Source of the DNA: Gluconacetobacter sacchari
Lineage (GTDB): Bacteria > Pseudomonadota > Alphaproteobacteria > Acetobacterales > Acetobacteraceae
Length of the DNA: 64,000 nucleotides
Direction of reading: 5' to 3'
NCBI RefSeq assembly: GCF_014174255.1
Contig: NZ_JABEQJ010000014.1
Span: 1 to 64,000, forward strand
Part shown: in pieces, positions 8,520 to 17,571 of the stretch
Numbering within the stretch: the first letter of the stretch is position 1
How the letters are laid out: each line of letters begins with the position of its first letter
Program-made: the position numbers and the translations under genes
Notes under the pieces: generated by a model
Told to the model about the DNA's origin: nothing
What the model saw: only the letters and a program-made list of their open reading frames with translations
Databases searched by the model: none

Positions 8520-9778
8520 CCGACCAGCGACGCGGTCTGCGCGATCTGCTCGGGCGTATGGGACGCGCTGACGAAGAAGCGCAGGCGCGCCGCCTTTTCC
8601 GGCACCGCCGGGTGGATGATGGGCTGGACATTCAGCCCGCGTTCGAACAGGGCCTGCGACAGCCGGCCGGCCAGCAGCGAACTGCCGGTGACCAGCGGCA
8701 CGATACCATAGCCCTCCGAGGTGCCGGTATCGAAGCCGGCTTCCTTGAACAGGCGCAGCAGATGCATGGCATTCTCGCGCAGGCGCGCGATGCGCCAGGG
8801 TTCCTCGCGGATGATGTCCAGCGCGGCCATCGAGGCCGCGGCGTTGGTCGGCGGCAGCCCGACGGAATAGACGAAGCCGGCGGCGGTACGCTTCAGATAG
8901 GTGACGATGTCGGCGCGCCCCGCGATATACCCGCCGCAGGAGATCAGGCTCTTGCTCAACGTGCCCATCCACAGGTCGATCGCATCCGGGGCCACACCGG
9001 CCTCTTCGGCGATGCCGTGCCCGCGCGCGCCCAGCACGCCGGTCGAATGGGCCTCGTCCACCAGGGTCATGCAGTCGAATTCGCGGGCCAGGTCGACGAA
9101 GGCGGCAAGGTCGGGAATGTCGCCGTCCATGCTGTAATGGCCTTCCAGGACCAGCAGCGCGCGCTTGTGGGCCCGGCGATGCATCCATAACTGCTCGCGC
9201 GCCGCCGCGACGTCGTTATGGGTGAAGGCGATGCGCCGCGCGCCAGACAGGATGGCGCCCTGGATCAGGCTGTTATGGGCCAACGCATCATGGACGATCA
9301 GGTCGCCCGGCCGCATGAGCTGCGACAGCGTGGTCACGTTGGTCGCATGGCCCGATACCATCACCACGCAATCCTCCGCACCGTGCCAGTCGGCCAGCGC
9401 GCCTTCCAGTTCGCGATGGAACGGGCGCTCGCCCGACACCATGCGGCTGGCCGATACCGTGGTGCCGAAGCGGTGGAGCGCATCCTCCACGCGGGCAATC
9501 ACCCGCGAATCGCCGTTCAGGCCCAGATAGTCGTAGGACGAGAAATTGATGTAGTCGTGCCCGTCGATCCGGGTCGTGGCCCCGGCCAGCCCGTCATGCT
9601 GGCGGAAGAACGGATCGGCGACGCCCAGCGCCGCCGCCCGCTTCTCCATGAACGCCATTTCCTCCACACCCGGCAGGGACCAGCCGCGGGTGCCCCCCGT
9701 CGCCGGCGCCGCACCCGCCAAGCTGGCCATCAGCTTGATGCGCTCGCCCAGCCGGCGGCCGAATTTGGGTCCCGTCAT
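8492..9778 (-). CDS. PLP-dependent alpha-oxoamine synthase (BioF/SPT/RkpG-like)
   Basis: 428 residues, fold-type I. FSSYDYLGLNGDSRV, GHATNVTTLSQL, VDEAHSTGVLGARGHG and the Schiff-base region MGTLSKSLISCGGYIAG are all present. The family condenses an acyl thioester with an amino acid, releasing CO2, as in biotin or sphingoid-base synthesis. The ATG at 9778 overlaps the stop of the giant polyketide synthase (ATGA). The synthase ends in a carrier domain and has no thioesterase, so this enzyme is a good candidate to off-load its chain as an amino-ketone. The rhizobial RkpG next to RkpA is the closest known arrangement. BioF itself is unlikely, since no bio genes are nearby. Confidence 0.88.
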   Translation of the reverse strand: MTGPKFGRRLGERIKLMASLAGAAPATGGTRGWSLPGVEEMAFMEKRAAALGVADPFFRQHDGLAGATTRIDGHDYINFSSYDYLGLNGDSRVIARVEDALHRFGTTVSASRMVSGERPFHRELEGALADWHGAEDCVVMVSGHATNVTTLSQLMRPGDLIVHDALAHNSLIQGAILSGARRIAFTHNDVAAAREQLWMHRRAHKRALLVLEGHYSMDGDIPDLAAFVDLAREFDCMTLVDEAHSTGVLGARGHGIAEEAGVAPDAIDLWMGTLSKSLISCGGYIAGRADIVTYLKRTAAGFVYSVGLPPTNAAASMAALDIIREEPWRIARLRENAMHLLRLFKEAGFDTGTSEGYGIVPLVTGSSLLAGRLSQALFERGLNVQPIIHPAVPEKAARLRFFVSASHTPEQIAQTASLVGQALRALSE

Positions 9779-12700
9779 CGAGTCATTTCTTCTTCGTTCG
9801 AAAGCGCGGGTTCGGGAATGTCCGCGGTTTCCGCCACGGCGTGGCGTTCCTCATCCGACAGGTGGCGCGCCATCACGGCTTCATCCGGCGTGGCGGCGGC
9901 GGTCTCCTGCCCACCCTTGTTGCCCAGCAGGGTGGATACCTGGCGCGCGACGCGGCGAACCGTCATTTCCTGCCAGGCAAAGCCGGGCAGCGACACGCCC
10001 AGCCGGCGCTCCAGCCCCAGCGCCAGTTCGACCGCCGTCAGCGAATCCATGCCCAGCTCGGCCAAAGGCTGGTCCAGCGGCAGGGCCTCGCGGTCGGTCT
10101 GCATGATGCGGGTCAGTTCGCCCAGGATCAGGTCGGCGACGATTTCCTCCCGCCGTTCCGTGCCGGCCGTGGCCAGCAGGCTCATCAGGTCGCCGGTATC
10201 GCCGTCCTCGTCCCGGCGGCGCGTGACGGCGCCGAACAGGGGCTCGCTCAGGATCGGCAGGCTGCCCGTGGCCTGCCAGTCCATTTCGGCCAGCACCGGC
10301 CACGGGTCGGACGAGGCCAGCAGGTCGGGCAGGGCGTCCAGCGCCGCCATCGATCGCATCGACCGCGCGCCCAGCCGCCGGTCCAGCGCCTCGCGCGCCG
10401 CCTCGTTGCGTTCCAGGAAACCGGCATCGGCGATCGGCCCCCAGCGGACGGCGCAGCCGGGCAGCCCGGCGTCGCGCCGGCGCTGGATCAGCGCCTCGAC
10501 CGCCGCATTGGCCGCGACATAGGCTCCCTGGCCGGGCGCCCCCAGCGTGATGGTGGCGGACGAGAAGACCAGGAACAGCGACAGCGGATCGTCGCGGGTC
10601 AGCCGGTCCAGCGACAGCGCGCCGGCCAGCTTGGCCTGGACCGATGCCGTCACCTGTTCCTCGGACAGGGTGGCGACCAGCCCGTCCGCCACCGTGACGG
10701 CGGCATGCACGATCCCGCCCAGCGGCGGCATGGTGGCCCGGATGTCGTCGAGCAGGCTCGCCAGCCGGTCATGGTCGGTCACGTCGCAGGCCCGGATTTC
10801 CACGGTCAGGGCCCCGGCATCCAGCAATGCGTCGCGCAACGCGGCGACGCCGTCGGCCGCCGGCCCGCGCCGGCTGACCAGCACCAGGTGGCGGGCGCCA
10901 CGGCTCACCAGCCACCGCGCGGCGCGCGCGCCGAAGCCGCCGGTGCCGCCGGTGACCAGCATTGTGCGATCGGCAGGCACCTCCAGCGCCGCCGGCACCT
11001 GGACCGGCCCCATCGTCAGCACGATCTTGCCGACATGGGCCGAACTCCGCATCAGCGCGAAGGCATCGGTCGCGGCGGAGGCAGGGAAGGCGGTATAGGG
11101 CAGCGGCCCGACCGCGCCGTCTTCCAGCAGTGCGTGCAGCCGGTCCGTCACGGTCGAGACCAAGTCCGGACGATGGCGCACCAGCGCGTCGACATCGATC
11201 GCATGATAGCTGACATTCTGCCGCAGCGGGCCGACGCCGACGCGGGTATTGGCCAGGAAGTCGCGCTTGCCCAGTTCCAGGAACCTGCCGAACGGACGTA
11301 CCAGTTCCAGGCTGCGTTCCATGGCCTCGCCGCTGAGGGCATTGAGCACCACGTCCACGCCCTGCCCGTCGGTGGCGGCCAGCACATCGGCGCCGAAGCG
11401 CAGCGAACGGCTGTCCAGCACGGTTTCGATCCCAAGCTCCCGCAGCGCCGCGCGCTTGGCGGGCGACCCGGCGGTGGCGACGATGCGCGCGCCGACATGG
11501 CTGGCATACTGGATCGCGGCCAGGCCGACACCGCCGGCCGCGCCATGGATCAGCACCGTTTCGCCGGCCCGCAGCGTGCCGACGGTCTCCAGCGCGTACA
11601 GCACCGTCAGATAGGTGACCGGAATGGTGGCGCCGGCCGCGAAGGACAGCCAGTCCGGCAGGGCGAAGACGCTGCGCCGGTCGGTGACCACGCGGCTGGC
11701 ATGCGCGGCGGCGGCCAGCGCCATGACCCGGTCGCCGGGAGCCAGGTCGGTGACCTCCGCGCCCACGTCCAGCACGGTTCCCGCGCACTCCATGCCCAGC
11801 GTGGCGCCGGCGAACCCGTCCAGCAGCAATTCATCGGGCAGCATGCCGATGGCCGACAGCACGTCGCGATAATTCAGTCCGCTGGCCCGGACGTCGATCA
11901 CCACCTCGCGCGGGCCGGGCGGCACCCTTGGCTCCGGCATCCAGCACAGCCGGTCCAGCGGACCGGGAACCGGCTGGATCAGCCGCACATCCGTCTTCGC
12001 TTCCGTGGCGCGGGCCGGCAGGCCCTCGCGCAGGCGGCGGACCAGCCGGCCTTCCGCCGTCCAGCGCACGTCGCGCTCGCCGTCGGTGGCATGGCGTTCC
12101 GCCTCCAGCGCGGCCGCGATGGCGGCCTCGGTCAAGGAGGCCGCCAGGTCGATCCGACGGCAGCGCAGGGCAGGGAATTCGTTGGCGATCGTCCGCCCCA
12201 GGGCGGCGCGCGCCGCCTCATGCGGGGTGGCGGCGGCGTCGCGGGTAACGATCGCCAGCCAGTCTCCGGCCTCGGCCGCCGCGCGGGCGTCCCGGGCCAG
12301 GGCCAGCACCGCGCGGATGGTACGGACGGCGTCGTCCGAATCCTCATCCTGCGCCGGGGCATGGGACAGGCGCAGCACCGGCGGCGCGGACACGGGCGCC
12401 GCCTCCGCCTCCGCCTCCGCCTCCGTTTCCTCCGCCTCGACCGCGACCGCCGCCAGCAGGGCGAGCGGGAAGGGCGCCCGGGCGGGAACGCTCTCGGCCA
12501 CCGCGCGCAGGCGATGCGGCAGGTCGCGCCATGCGGCGATCGTCAGCAGCGGCTCGGGCGACAGGTCGCGCAGGGCCGTCCAGCCCGCATCGTCGGCCGC
12601 CTCGGCAACCAGGATCAGCCCGCCCGGCGCCAGCCGGTCGGCATGGGCGAGCGTCACCGCCGGCACCATGCCGTGCAGGCCGGGAGCATAGGCCACCAGA

Positions 12701-15700
12701 ACGTCATACGCGCCCTCCGGCACGGTCTCGGCCATGACGATACCGGGCAGATGGGCCAGCACGGCGGGGCGCAGCCGGGCCTGCCGCTCGCGATTCGGTT
12801 CCAGGATCGTGTAGTCGAGGCGACACGCCAGGCCCGCCAGCCGCGGGACCAGCTGGCGGGTCAGGGCTGCCCGGTCGGCATGCAGTTCCAGCACGCGCAC
12901 CGGACGGTCCTCCGGCCAGTCGCGCGTATAGGCGGCGATGGTGCCGGCGATCTGCTCGGCCGCCAGTTCCACGCTGCGGCCCGACAGCAACTGGCGGAAC
13001 GCGATATCGGGAAAGGCATCGTCGCCGCGCGCGGCATCCGGCTCGGCGCCCGTCCGTTCGTCGACCCACGCCAGCAGCAACGCCGCGGGCAGCCATTGCG
13101 GCAGGTCGAGGAACAGCGTCTGCCACAGCCGGGCCGGGTCGGGCGCATCGGTGGCGGCAGGCGCCGGCTGCGCAGTGCGTCCGGCCAGGATCGTATGGGC
13201 CAGCAGCCCGGCATCCCGGTCGTCGTCATCGCCCACCGGCGTTTCCATGGCCGGCCGCAGGGCCAGGAACCGCTCGTCGGACAGCAGGGGCGGCGAGACC
13301 GGCGACGGCAGCCAGATTTCGTGGAAGCTGCGCTCGGCGACCGGAACGGGGCGTTCGCCCGGCATGCGGGTGAACCAGCAGCCGGTGGCCGACAGCACCG
13401 CCCGGCCGGCGGCGTCCAGCATCACGATGTCGGCCTCGGTCTCGCGCGGGCCCGACATCGTGACGGCGGCCTGGCCGCGCGCGGGCGGCCCGGCCGTCAG
13501 GTCCAGCCGGATGACGCCGAACTTGCGCGGCAGCGGCGCCTCGGCGGCTCCGGCGTCGGCATGGTTGACGGCCAGTCCGACCAGGGCCTGGAAGGTGCCG
13601 TCCAACGCCGTCGGATCCAGGGTCAGGCCCTCGATCGGCGCCTGGCCGGTCAGGCTGGCCTCGACATGCCCCGGCGCCATCGCGATCGCATCGACCCGGC
13701 GGAAAGCCGGTCCATAGGCCAGCCCGGCGGCGCGGGCGATCGCATACAACGCCTCGCCCGTCAGGCCGCTGCCGGTGGCGGCCGGCGGCAGGGCGGCGGG
13801 GGCAACGGAGGCCACGCCGGCGCGGGCGGTGGCATGGCGCGTCCAGACCGCGTGCGACAGCCGGGGCCGGCTGTCGATGGTCACGGCGCCATCCGCCGCC
13901 AGCCGGACCCGGATTTCACGCAGATGCGCCTGTTCGATGATGACGGGGCGCAGGATCTGGAAATCGCGCAGTTCCAGCAACGGCGCGTCCGGCCATGTCG
14001 CGCGGGCGGCGGTAAAGGCGAATTCGATCAGGCAGGCGGCGGCCAGGACAATGGTGTCGCCGACCTTGTGATCGGCCAGCCAGGGCTGCACCGCGCCGTC
14101 CAGATGCGCGGTCCATTCGTTGGATTCCCGCTTGCCATGGTCGCCCAGCAGCGGATGCGTGTCCTGCTGGTTCCACAATACCGCCAGCGCTTCCTCGGTC
14201 GGCTCGTACCAGTGCCGCTCGCGCTGCCACTGCACGCCGGGCAGGCCCCGGGCGCGGGCGGGGCCGGCGAAACGCGGCGCGGACAGGATGTCGCAGCCCG
14301 CGGCGAAACAGCTCAGCGCGGTGCGGGGGAACGGATCGGCGGTGATCTTCGCCGGCACCGCCGGCATGACGCGGGTCTGTGCGTCGCCACCTTTCAGGAT
14401 GTCGCGCAGATAATGTTGCAGCACCGGCCGGGGAGCGATCTCGACGAAAACCGTGCCGCCCTCGGCGGCCGCCCGGCGCACCGATTCGGCAAACAGCACC
14501 GGCGCGCGGACATTGCGCCACCAGTAATCGGCGTCGGGAAGGGTGGCAAAGGGCTGGCTGGTCACGGTCGAGATCATCAGCCGGTCCGGCAGGCGAGCGG
14601 TGATCTCGCCCAGGTCGCGGATCAGCGCCTCGGCGATCGGGTCCATCTGGCTGCTGTGATAGGCATATCCCACCTTCAGGCGATGGATCAGCAGCGTGGA
14701 AGCGTCCTTCGCCGCCTCAAGGCGATCGAGCGCTTCGGCCGCTCCGGCCACCGCCAGCGCGCTCGGGGCGTTGAAGGCGGCGATTTCCAGGCTCGGCGCG
14801 GCCTCGGCCAGCAGGCGCGCGGCCGCCTCGGCATCGCCATGGATCGCGGCCATGCCGCCGCCGGGCGCGGTGGCCTGATGGCGGCTGCGCAGGGCGACGA
14901 TGCGCGCCGCTTCGGCCATGTCGAGCATGCCGGCATGCACGCCGGCCGCGATTTCCCCGACGCTGTGGCCGACGACGATATCGGCCTTCAGCCCCTGATG
15001 CTCAAGCCCGCGCAGGGCGCCGATCTGGAACGCGAACAGCATGGGCTGGGCGATATCGGCCGGATCGGCCGACCAGTCGCCCGAGCGCATCGCCTCCAGC
15101 ACCGACCAGCCGAGATGCGGGCGCAGCGCGGCATCCGCCTCGGCCACGCCGGCGGCGAAGACGGGGCTGATCGTCAGCAGGTCCTGCCCCATGCCCGAGA
15201 ACTGGCTGCCATTGCCCGAAAACACGAACACGGTGCGCGCCTGGGCCAGCGCCTGCCCGGTCACGATGTCCGAATGGGCGCGTGTCTCGACCCAGGCGGC
15301 CAGCGCCGCGCGCATCTCCGCGGGGTCTCCGCCCGGCACGCCCAGGCGATGGGTCAACTGCGCGCGGCGGGTCGCAGCACCGCGCAGGTCGGCATCGGTC
15401 CAGGTCCGGGTGGACCAGACCCGCGCGAGGCTGGCCAGGCCGGCCTCGGACCGCGCGGACAGCAGCAGCGGCACCGCTTCGTCCGGTGCGGCGGTCGTGG
15501 TGGAGTCCGGGGCGGCCGCTGGCGCCGGCGCGCTGGCCAGGACCACATGGGCATTGGCGCCGCCGAAGCCGAAATTGTTGACGCCGGCGATCAGCGTCCC
15601 CTCCGCCAGAGGCCGGGCTTCGGTGACGATTTCCAGGTTGAGTTCGGCGAAGGGAATCGCCGGATTGGGGGTCGCGCAATGCAGCGAGGCCGGCAGGCGC

Positions 15701-16830
15701 CGGTTCTGGAGCGCCAGCATGGCCTTGAGCATGCTGACCAGGCCCGACGCCGGTTCCAGATGGCCGAGATTGGTCTTGACCGAGCCGATCGGCAGGGGCG
15801 TGTCGCGCAGTTGGCCCAGGGCGGTGCCCAGCGCATTCGTCTCCACCGGGTCGCCTGCCGGGGTGCCGGTGCCGTGCGCCTCGACGAAAGCGACCTGGTC
15901 GGGCGACACGCCGGCCTTGCCATAGACCTCGCGCAGCAGGGCCGCCTGGGCCTGGGCACTGGGAAAGGTCAGGCCCGGCGTCCGGCCGTCGGCGTTGATT
16001 CCACTGGCCATGATCACCGCGCGGATGTCGTCGCCGTCCCGCCGGGCCGCCGACAGGGGCTTCAGCAGCAGCACGACGCCGCCTTCGCCACGCACATAGC
16101 CGTCGGCATCGGCGCTGAAGGCGTGGCACCGCCCGGTCGGGGACAGCATGCTGGCGGCGCAGAAGCCGATGAAGGGGTAGGGCGACAGCAGCATGCTGAC
16201 CCCGCCGACCAGGGCCACTTCCGTCCGTCCGGCGCGCAGATCCTCGCAGGCCTCGTGCAGGGCGAACAGCGAGGACGAGCAGGCGGTATCGATGGTCATG
16301 CTCGGCCCATGCAGGCCCAGCGCGTAGGAGATGCGGTTGGAAAAGATGCTCAGCGTGTTGCCGGGCATGAAATAGGCATTGCCCGACGACGGGTCGGTCA
16401 GGCGCATATTGGCGTATTCGAGGCCCGACGCGCCGACATAGACACCGGCCGAGGCGATCTGGTCCGCCGTCGTGCCCGCGTCTTCCAGGGCTTCCCAGGC
16501 CAGTTCCAGCAGCAGCCGCTGCTGCGGGTCCATCTGCCGGGCCTCGCGGGCCGAAATGCCGAAGAAGGCGGCGTCGAACAGTTCGATCTCATCCAGCGTC
16601 GCCGCCCGGGTGGCATAGAACTTGCCGGTCTCGCCGCGCCGGGGGTGCCAGAAATCCCGCAGGGGAAAGCGGTTCGCCGGGATCGGGCGCACGCTCTCGC
16701 GTTCCTCGTCCAGAAGCTGCCACAGGCTGATAACGTCCGGCGCCCCGGGAAGGCGGCAAGATGCGCCGATGATGGCGATGGGCTCGTCCCGAGTAATGGT
16801 ATTCGGCTCGGACGTCGAACTGTTATGCAT
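9775..16830 (-). CDS. Highly reducing type I polyketide synthase (RkpA-like)
   Basis: 2351 residues if it starts at ATG 16830 (MHNSSTSEP). An ATG at 16908 would add 26 residues, and neither has a strong ribosome site. Domains in order: ketosynthase ~20-440 (Cys in DTACSSS ~184, EAHGTGTPAGDP, NLGHLEPASG); acyltransferase ~530-830 (GHSVGEIAAG, Ser ~623); dehydratase ~890-1130 (HPLLGDH; His ~921; DPTALDGTFQ); a methyltransferase-like region ~1250-1400 lacking a glycine-rich SAM loop; a KR-structural stretch; enoylreductase ~1630-1930 (HGAAGGVGLAAIQYA); ketoreductase ~1950-2150 (VTGGTGGFGARAARWL); carrier protein with LGMDSLTAVEL (Ser ~2263). There is no thioesterase. It probably builds a saturated chain iteratively for a capsule lipid. 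Confidence 0.9.
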   Translation of the reverse strand: MHNSSTSEPNTITRDEPIAIIGASCRLPGAPDVISLWQLLDEERESVRPIPANRFPLRDFWHPRRGETGKFYATRAATLDEIELFDAAFFGISAREARQMDPQQRLLLELAWEALEDAGTTADQIASAGVYVGASGLEYANMRLTDPSSGNAYFMPGNTLSIFSNRISYALGLHGPSMTIDTACSSSLFALHEACEDLRAGRTEVALVGGVSMLLSPYPFIGFCAASMLSPTGRCHAFSADADGYVRGEGGVVLLLKPLSAARRDGDDIRAVIMASGINADGRTPGLTFPSAQAQAALLREVYGKAGVSPDQVAFVEAHGTGTPAGDPVETNALGTALGQLRDTPLPIGSVKTNLGHLEPASGLVSMLKAMLALQNRRLPASLHCATPNPAIPFAELNLEIVTEARPLAEGTLIAGVNNFGFGGANAHVVLASAPAPAAAPDSTTTAAPDEAVPLLLSARSEAGLASLARVWSTRTWTDADLRGAATRRAQLTHRLGVPGGDPAEMRAALAAWVETRAHSDIVTGQALAQARTVFVFSGNGSQFSGMGQDLLTISPVFAAGVAEADAALRPHLGWSVLEAMRSGDWSADPADIAQPMLFAFQIGALRGLEHQGLKADIVVGHSVGEIAAGVHAGMLDMAEAARIVALRSRHQATAPGGGMAAIHGDAEAAARLLAEAAPSLEIAAFNAPSALAVAGAAEALDRLEAAKDASTLLIHRLKVGYAYHSSQMDPIAEALIRDLGEITARLPDRLMISTVTSQPFATLPDADYWWRNVRAPVLFAESVRRAAAEGGTVFVEIAPRPVLQHYLRDILKGGDAQTRVMPAVPAKITADPFPRTALSCFAAGCDILSAPRFAGPARARGLPGVQWQRERHWYEPTEEALAVLWNQQDTHPLLGDHGKRESNEWTAHLDGAVQPWLADHKVGDTIVLAAACLIEFAFTAARATWPDAPLLELRDFQILRPVIIEQAHLREIRVRLAADGAVTIDSRPRLSHAVWTRHATARAGVASVAPAALPPAATGSGLTGEALYAIARAAGLAYGPAFRRVDAIAMAPGHVEASLTGQAPIEGLTLDPTALDGTFQALVGLAVNHADAGAAEAPLPRKFGVIRLDLTAGPPARGQAAVTMSGPRETEADIVMLDAAGRAVLSATGCWFTRMPGERPVPVAERSFHEIWLPSPVSPPLLSDERFLALRPAMETPVGDDDDRDAGLLAHTILAGRTAQPAPAATDAPDPARLWQTLFLDLPQWLPAALLLAWVDERTGAEPDAARGDDAFPDIAFRQLLSGRSVELAAEQIAGTIAAYTRDWPEDRPVRVLELHADRAALTRQLVPRLAGLACRLDYTILEPNRERQARLRPAVLAHLPGIVMAETVPEGAYDVLVAYAPGLHGMVPAVTLAHADRLAPGGLILVAEAADDAGWTALRDLSPEPLLTIAAWRDLPHRLRAVAESVPARAPFPLALLAAVAVEAEETEAEAEAEAAPVSAPPVLRLSHAPAQDEDSDDAVRTIRAVLALARDARAAAEAGDWLAIVTRDAAATPHEAARAALGRTIANEFPALRCRRIDLAASLTEAAIAAALEAERHATDGERDVRWTAEGRLVRRLREGLPARATEAKTDVRLIQPVPGPLDRLCWMPEPRVPPGPREVVIDVRASGLNYRDVLSAIGMLPDELLLDGFAGATLGMECAGTVLDVGAEVTDLAPGDRVMALAAAAHASRVVTDRRSVFALPDWLSFAAGATIPVTYLTVLYALETVGTLRAGETVLIHGAAGGVGLAAIQYASHVGARIVATAGSPAKRAALRELGIETVLDSRSLRFGADVLAATDGQGVDVVLNALSGEAMERSLELVRPFGRFLELGKRDFLANTRVGVGPLRQNVSYHAIDVDALVRHRPDLVSTVTDRLHALLEDGAVGPLPYTAFPASAATDAFALMRSSAHVGKIVLTMGPVQVPAALEVPADRTMLVTGGTGGFGARAARWLVSRGARHLVLVSRRGPAADGVAALRDALLDAGALTVEIRACDVTDHDRLASLLDDIRATMPPLGGIVHAAVTVADGLVATLSEEQVTASVQAKLAGALSLDRLTRDDPLSLFLVFSSATITLGAPGQGAYVAANAAVEALIQRRRDAGLPGCAVRWGPIADAGFLERNEAAREALDRRLGARSMRSMAALDALPDLLASSDPWPVLAEMDWQATGSLPILSEPLFGAVTRRRDEDGDTGDLMSLLATAGTERREEIVADLILGELTRIMQTDREALPLDQPLAELGMDSLTAVELALGLERRLGVSLPGFAWQEMTVRRVARQVSTLLGNKGGQETAAATPDEAVMARHLSDEERHAVAETADIPEPALSNEEEMTR
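12401..12424 (-). repeat. Hexanucleotide tandem repeat inside the polyketide synthase
   Basis: Four perfect GCCTCC units on the plus strand, followed by degenerate copies. They encode an alternating Glu-Ala linker just after the methyltransferase-like region. Being six-base units, changes in copy number would keep the frame. Confidence 0.8.
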
Positions 16831-17205
16831 GAAGAGATATGTGCCCCAATGCGATGATCGGACTACGATGTAACGCGGTCGGGTCGGGGCGAAAAGCCAT
16901 ATCGGCATTGAAAAAATAGTTCAGCTCGTTTCATGCGCCCCTGCCTTCGCAAAGATCGGATCAAGGCTCCATGCCCATGTGCATGGAGCCGGAAGCACAG
17001 GTGAAAGACGAAACGTCACTCCATTATTCTGCCCGGATATCCCCATGACCGCCGTGCATGTCGCGTTTATTCACCCGCAATAGCCACGGTTTCTGCGTCT
17101 TTTTTATGTCCTTCGCCCCGCCGGGCATGAAAAACGGATGGCGGGTTCGAACGGCGGCCGGGGACGTAGCGCGATCGGGGCGGAAAACGCTCCGCGAGCG
17201 CAGGG
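16831..17205. other. Intergenic region between the polyketide synthase and tRNA-Arg
   Basis: This 375-base stretch must contain the polyketide synthase promoter and any terminator of the leuS-to-tRNA operon, both reading on the minus strand. The only clear structure is the inverted repeat at 16965-16990. T-rich minus-strand sequence lies near 16911-16916. A 34-codon minus-strand frame at about 17128-17024 has no recognisable similarity and was not annotated. Confidence 0.45.
16965..16990. promoter_or_regulatory. Perfect 10-bp inverted repeat upstream of the polyketide synthase gene
   Basis: GGCTCCATGC and GCATGGAGCC are separated by 6 bases. It lies ~60-135 bases ahead of the candidate synthase starts and ~215 bases beyond the tRNA 3' end. 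There is no adjacent T-run on the minus strand, so an operator is as likely as a terminator. Confidence 0.4.
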
Positions 17206-17510
17206 TGGTGTCCGCGGCGGGATTCGAACCCACGGCCCCAGGATTCATCCCACTTCGGCTTTCGCCGCCGCCATCCGGAAATGGCGTTCGTGGTCTGGAC
17301 TGTCCCTTCACCCTGGGCCCGAAAGCCGACAGGTGCCGCCCGTCCAGTCTCTACACCGTCCCGGCAGGGCCGGGCTTGGCTCGGGATCGGCACGACACAC
17401 GGTGTCAGAGCGTTCCCCGAATTTGAGCGGATCCGTCATGAGGTTTCCCGCCATGACGCCCAATTTGAAAACCAGGAATCCTGTGCTCTATCCTGCTGAG
17501 CTACGCGGAC
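17206..17510 (-). tRNA. tRNA-Arg(CCU), split by a group I intron
   Basis: The minus strand gives 5' exon 17510-17474 and 3' exon 17245-17206, which join to a 77-nt tRNA. Acceptor strands GTCCGCG and CGCGGAC pair perfectly, followed by discriminator A and an encoded CCA. The D stem is GCTC/GAGC. The anticodon stem is CAGGA/TCCTG with loop TTCCTAA, giving anticodon CCT (reads AGG). The T arm is GTGGG-TTCGAAT-CCCGC. The intron sits immediately after the last anticodon base. The gene lies 61 bases after holA on the same strand and may be co-transcribed with it. Confidence 0.93.
17246..17473 (-). ncRNA. Group I self-splicing intron in the tRNA-Arg(CCU) anticodon loop
   Basis: 228 nt, with no internal reading frame for a homing enzyme. 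Exon CCU at the 5' site pairs with GGG inside the intron, giving the expected U-G wobble at the splice site (P1, loop UUCA). The intron ends in G, before AATCC. Core features: GTAGAGACTGGACGG on the minus strand around 17355-17341, whose CTGGAC (17347-17342) pairs with GTCCAG (17300-17295) as P7. A terminal CGGC-GAAA-GCCG hairpin (17267-17256) has a GNRA loop as in P9. Such introns (IC3-like) are known in Agrobacterium tRNA-Arg(CCU) and Azoarcus tRNA-Ile. Splicing itself is inferred. Confidence 0.9.
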
Positions 17511-17571
17511 ACACTCCCCGCTTCTAACCGAGCGCGCGGCCCGGAGCAAGCGCCCGCACGGGGCAAAGGTG

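Noticed and set aside
9841-16857. Open frame of 2338 codons on the plus strand opposite the polyketide synthase
   Set aside because: A high-GC shadow frame rich in Arg, Gln and Gly with no domain; the minus strand carries all the synthase motifs.
17024-17128. Thirty-four-codon minus-strand frame starting MPGGAKDIKKTQ
   Set aside because: No recognisable similarity and no clear ribosome site; conservation would be needed.
17058-17426. Plus-strand frame of 122 codons containing AAGFEPTAP
   Set aside because: It is the antisense translation of the tRNA-Arg T arm and the group I intron, a well-known kind of spurious protein.
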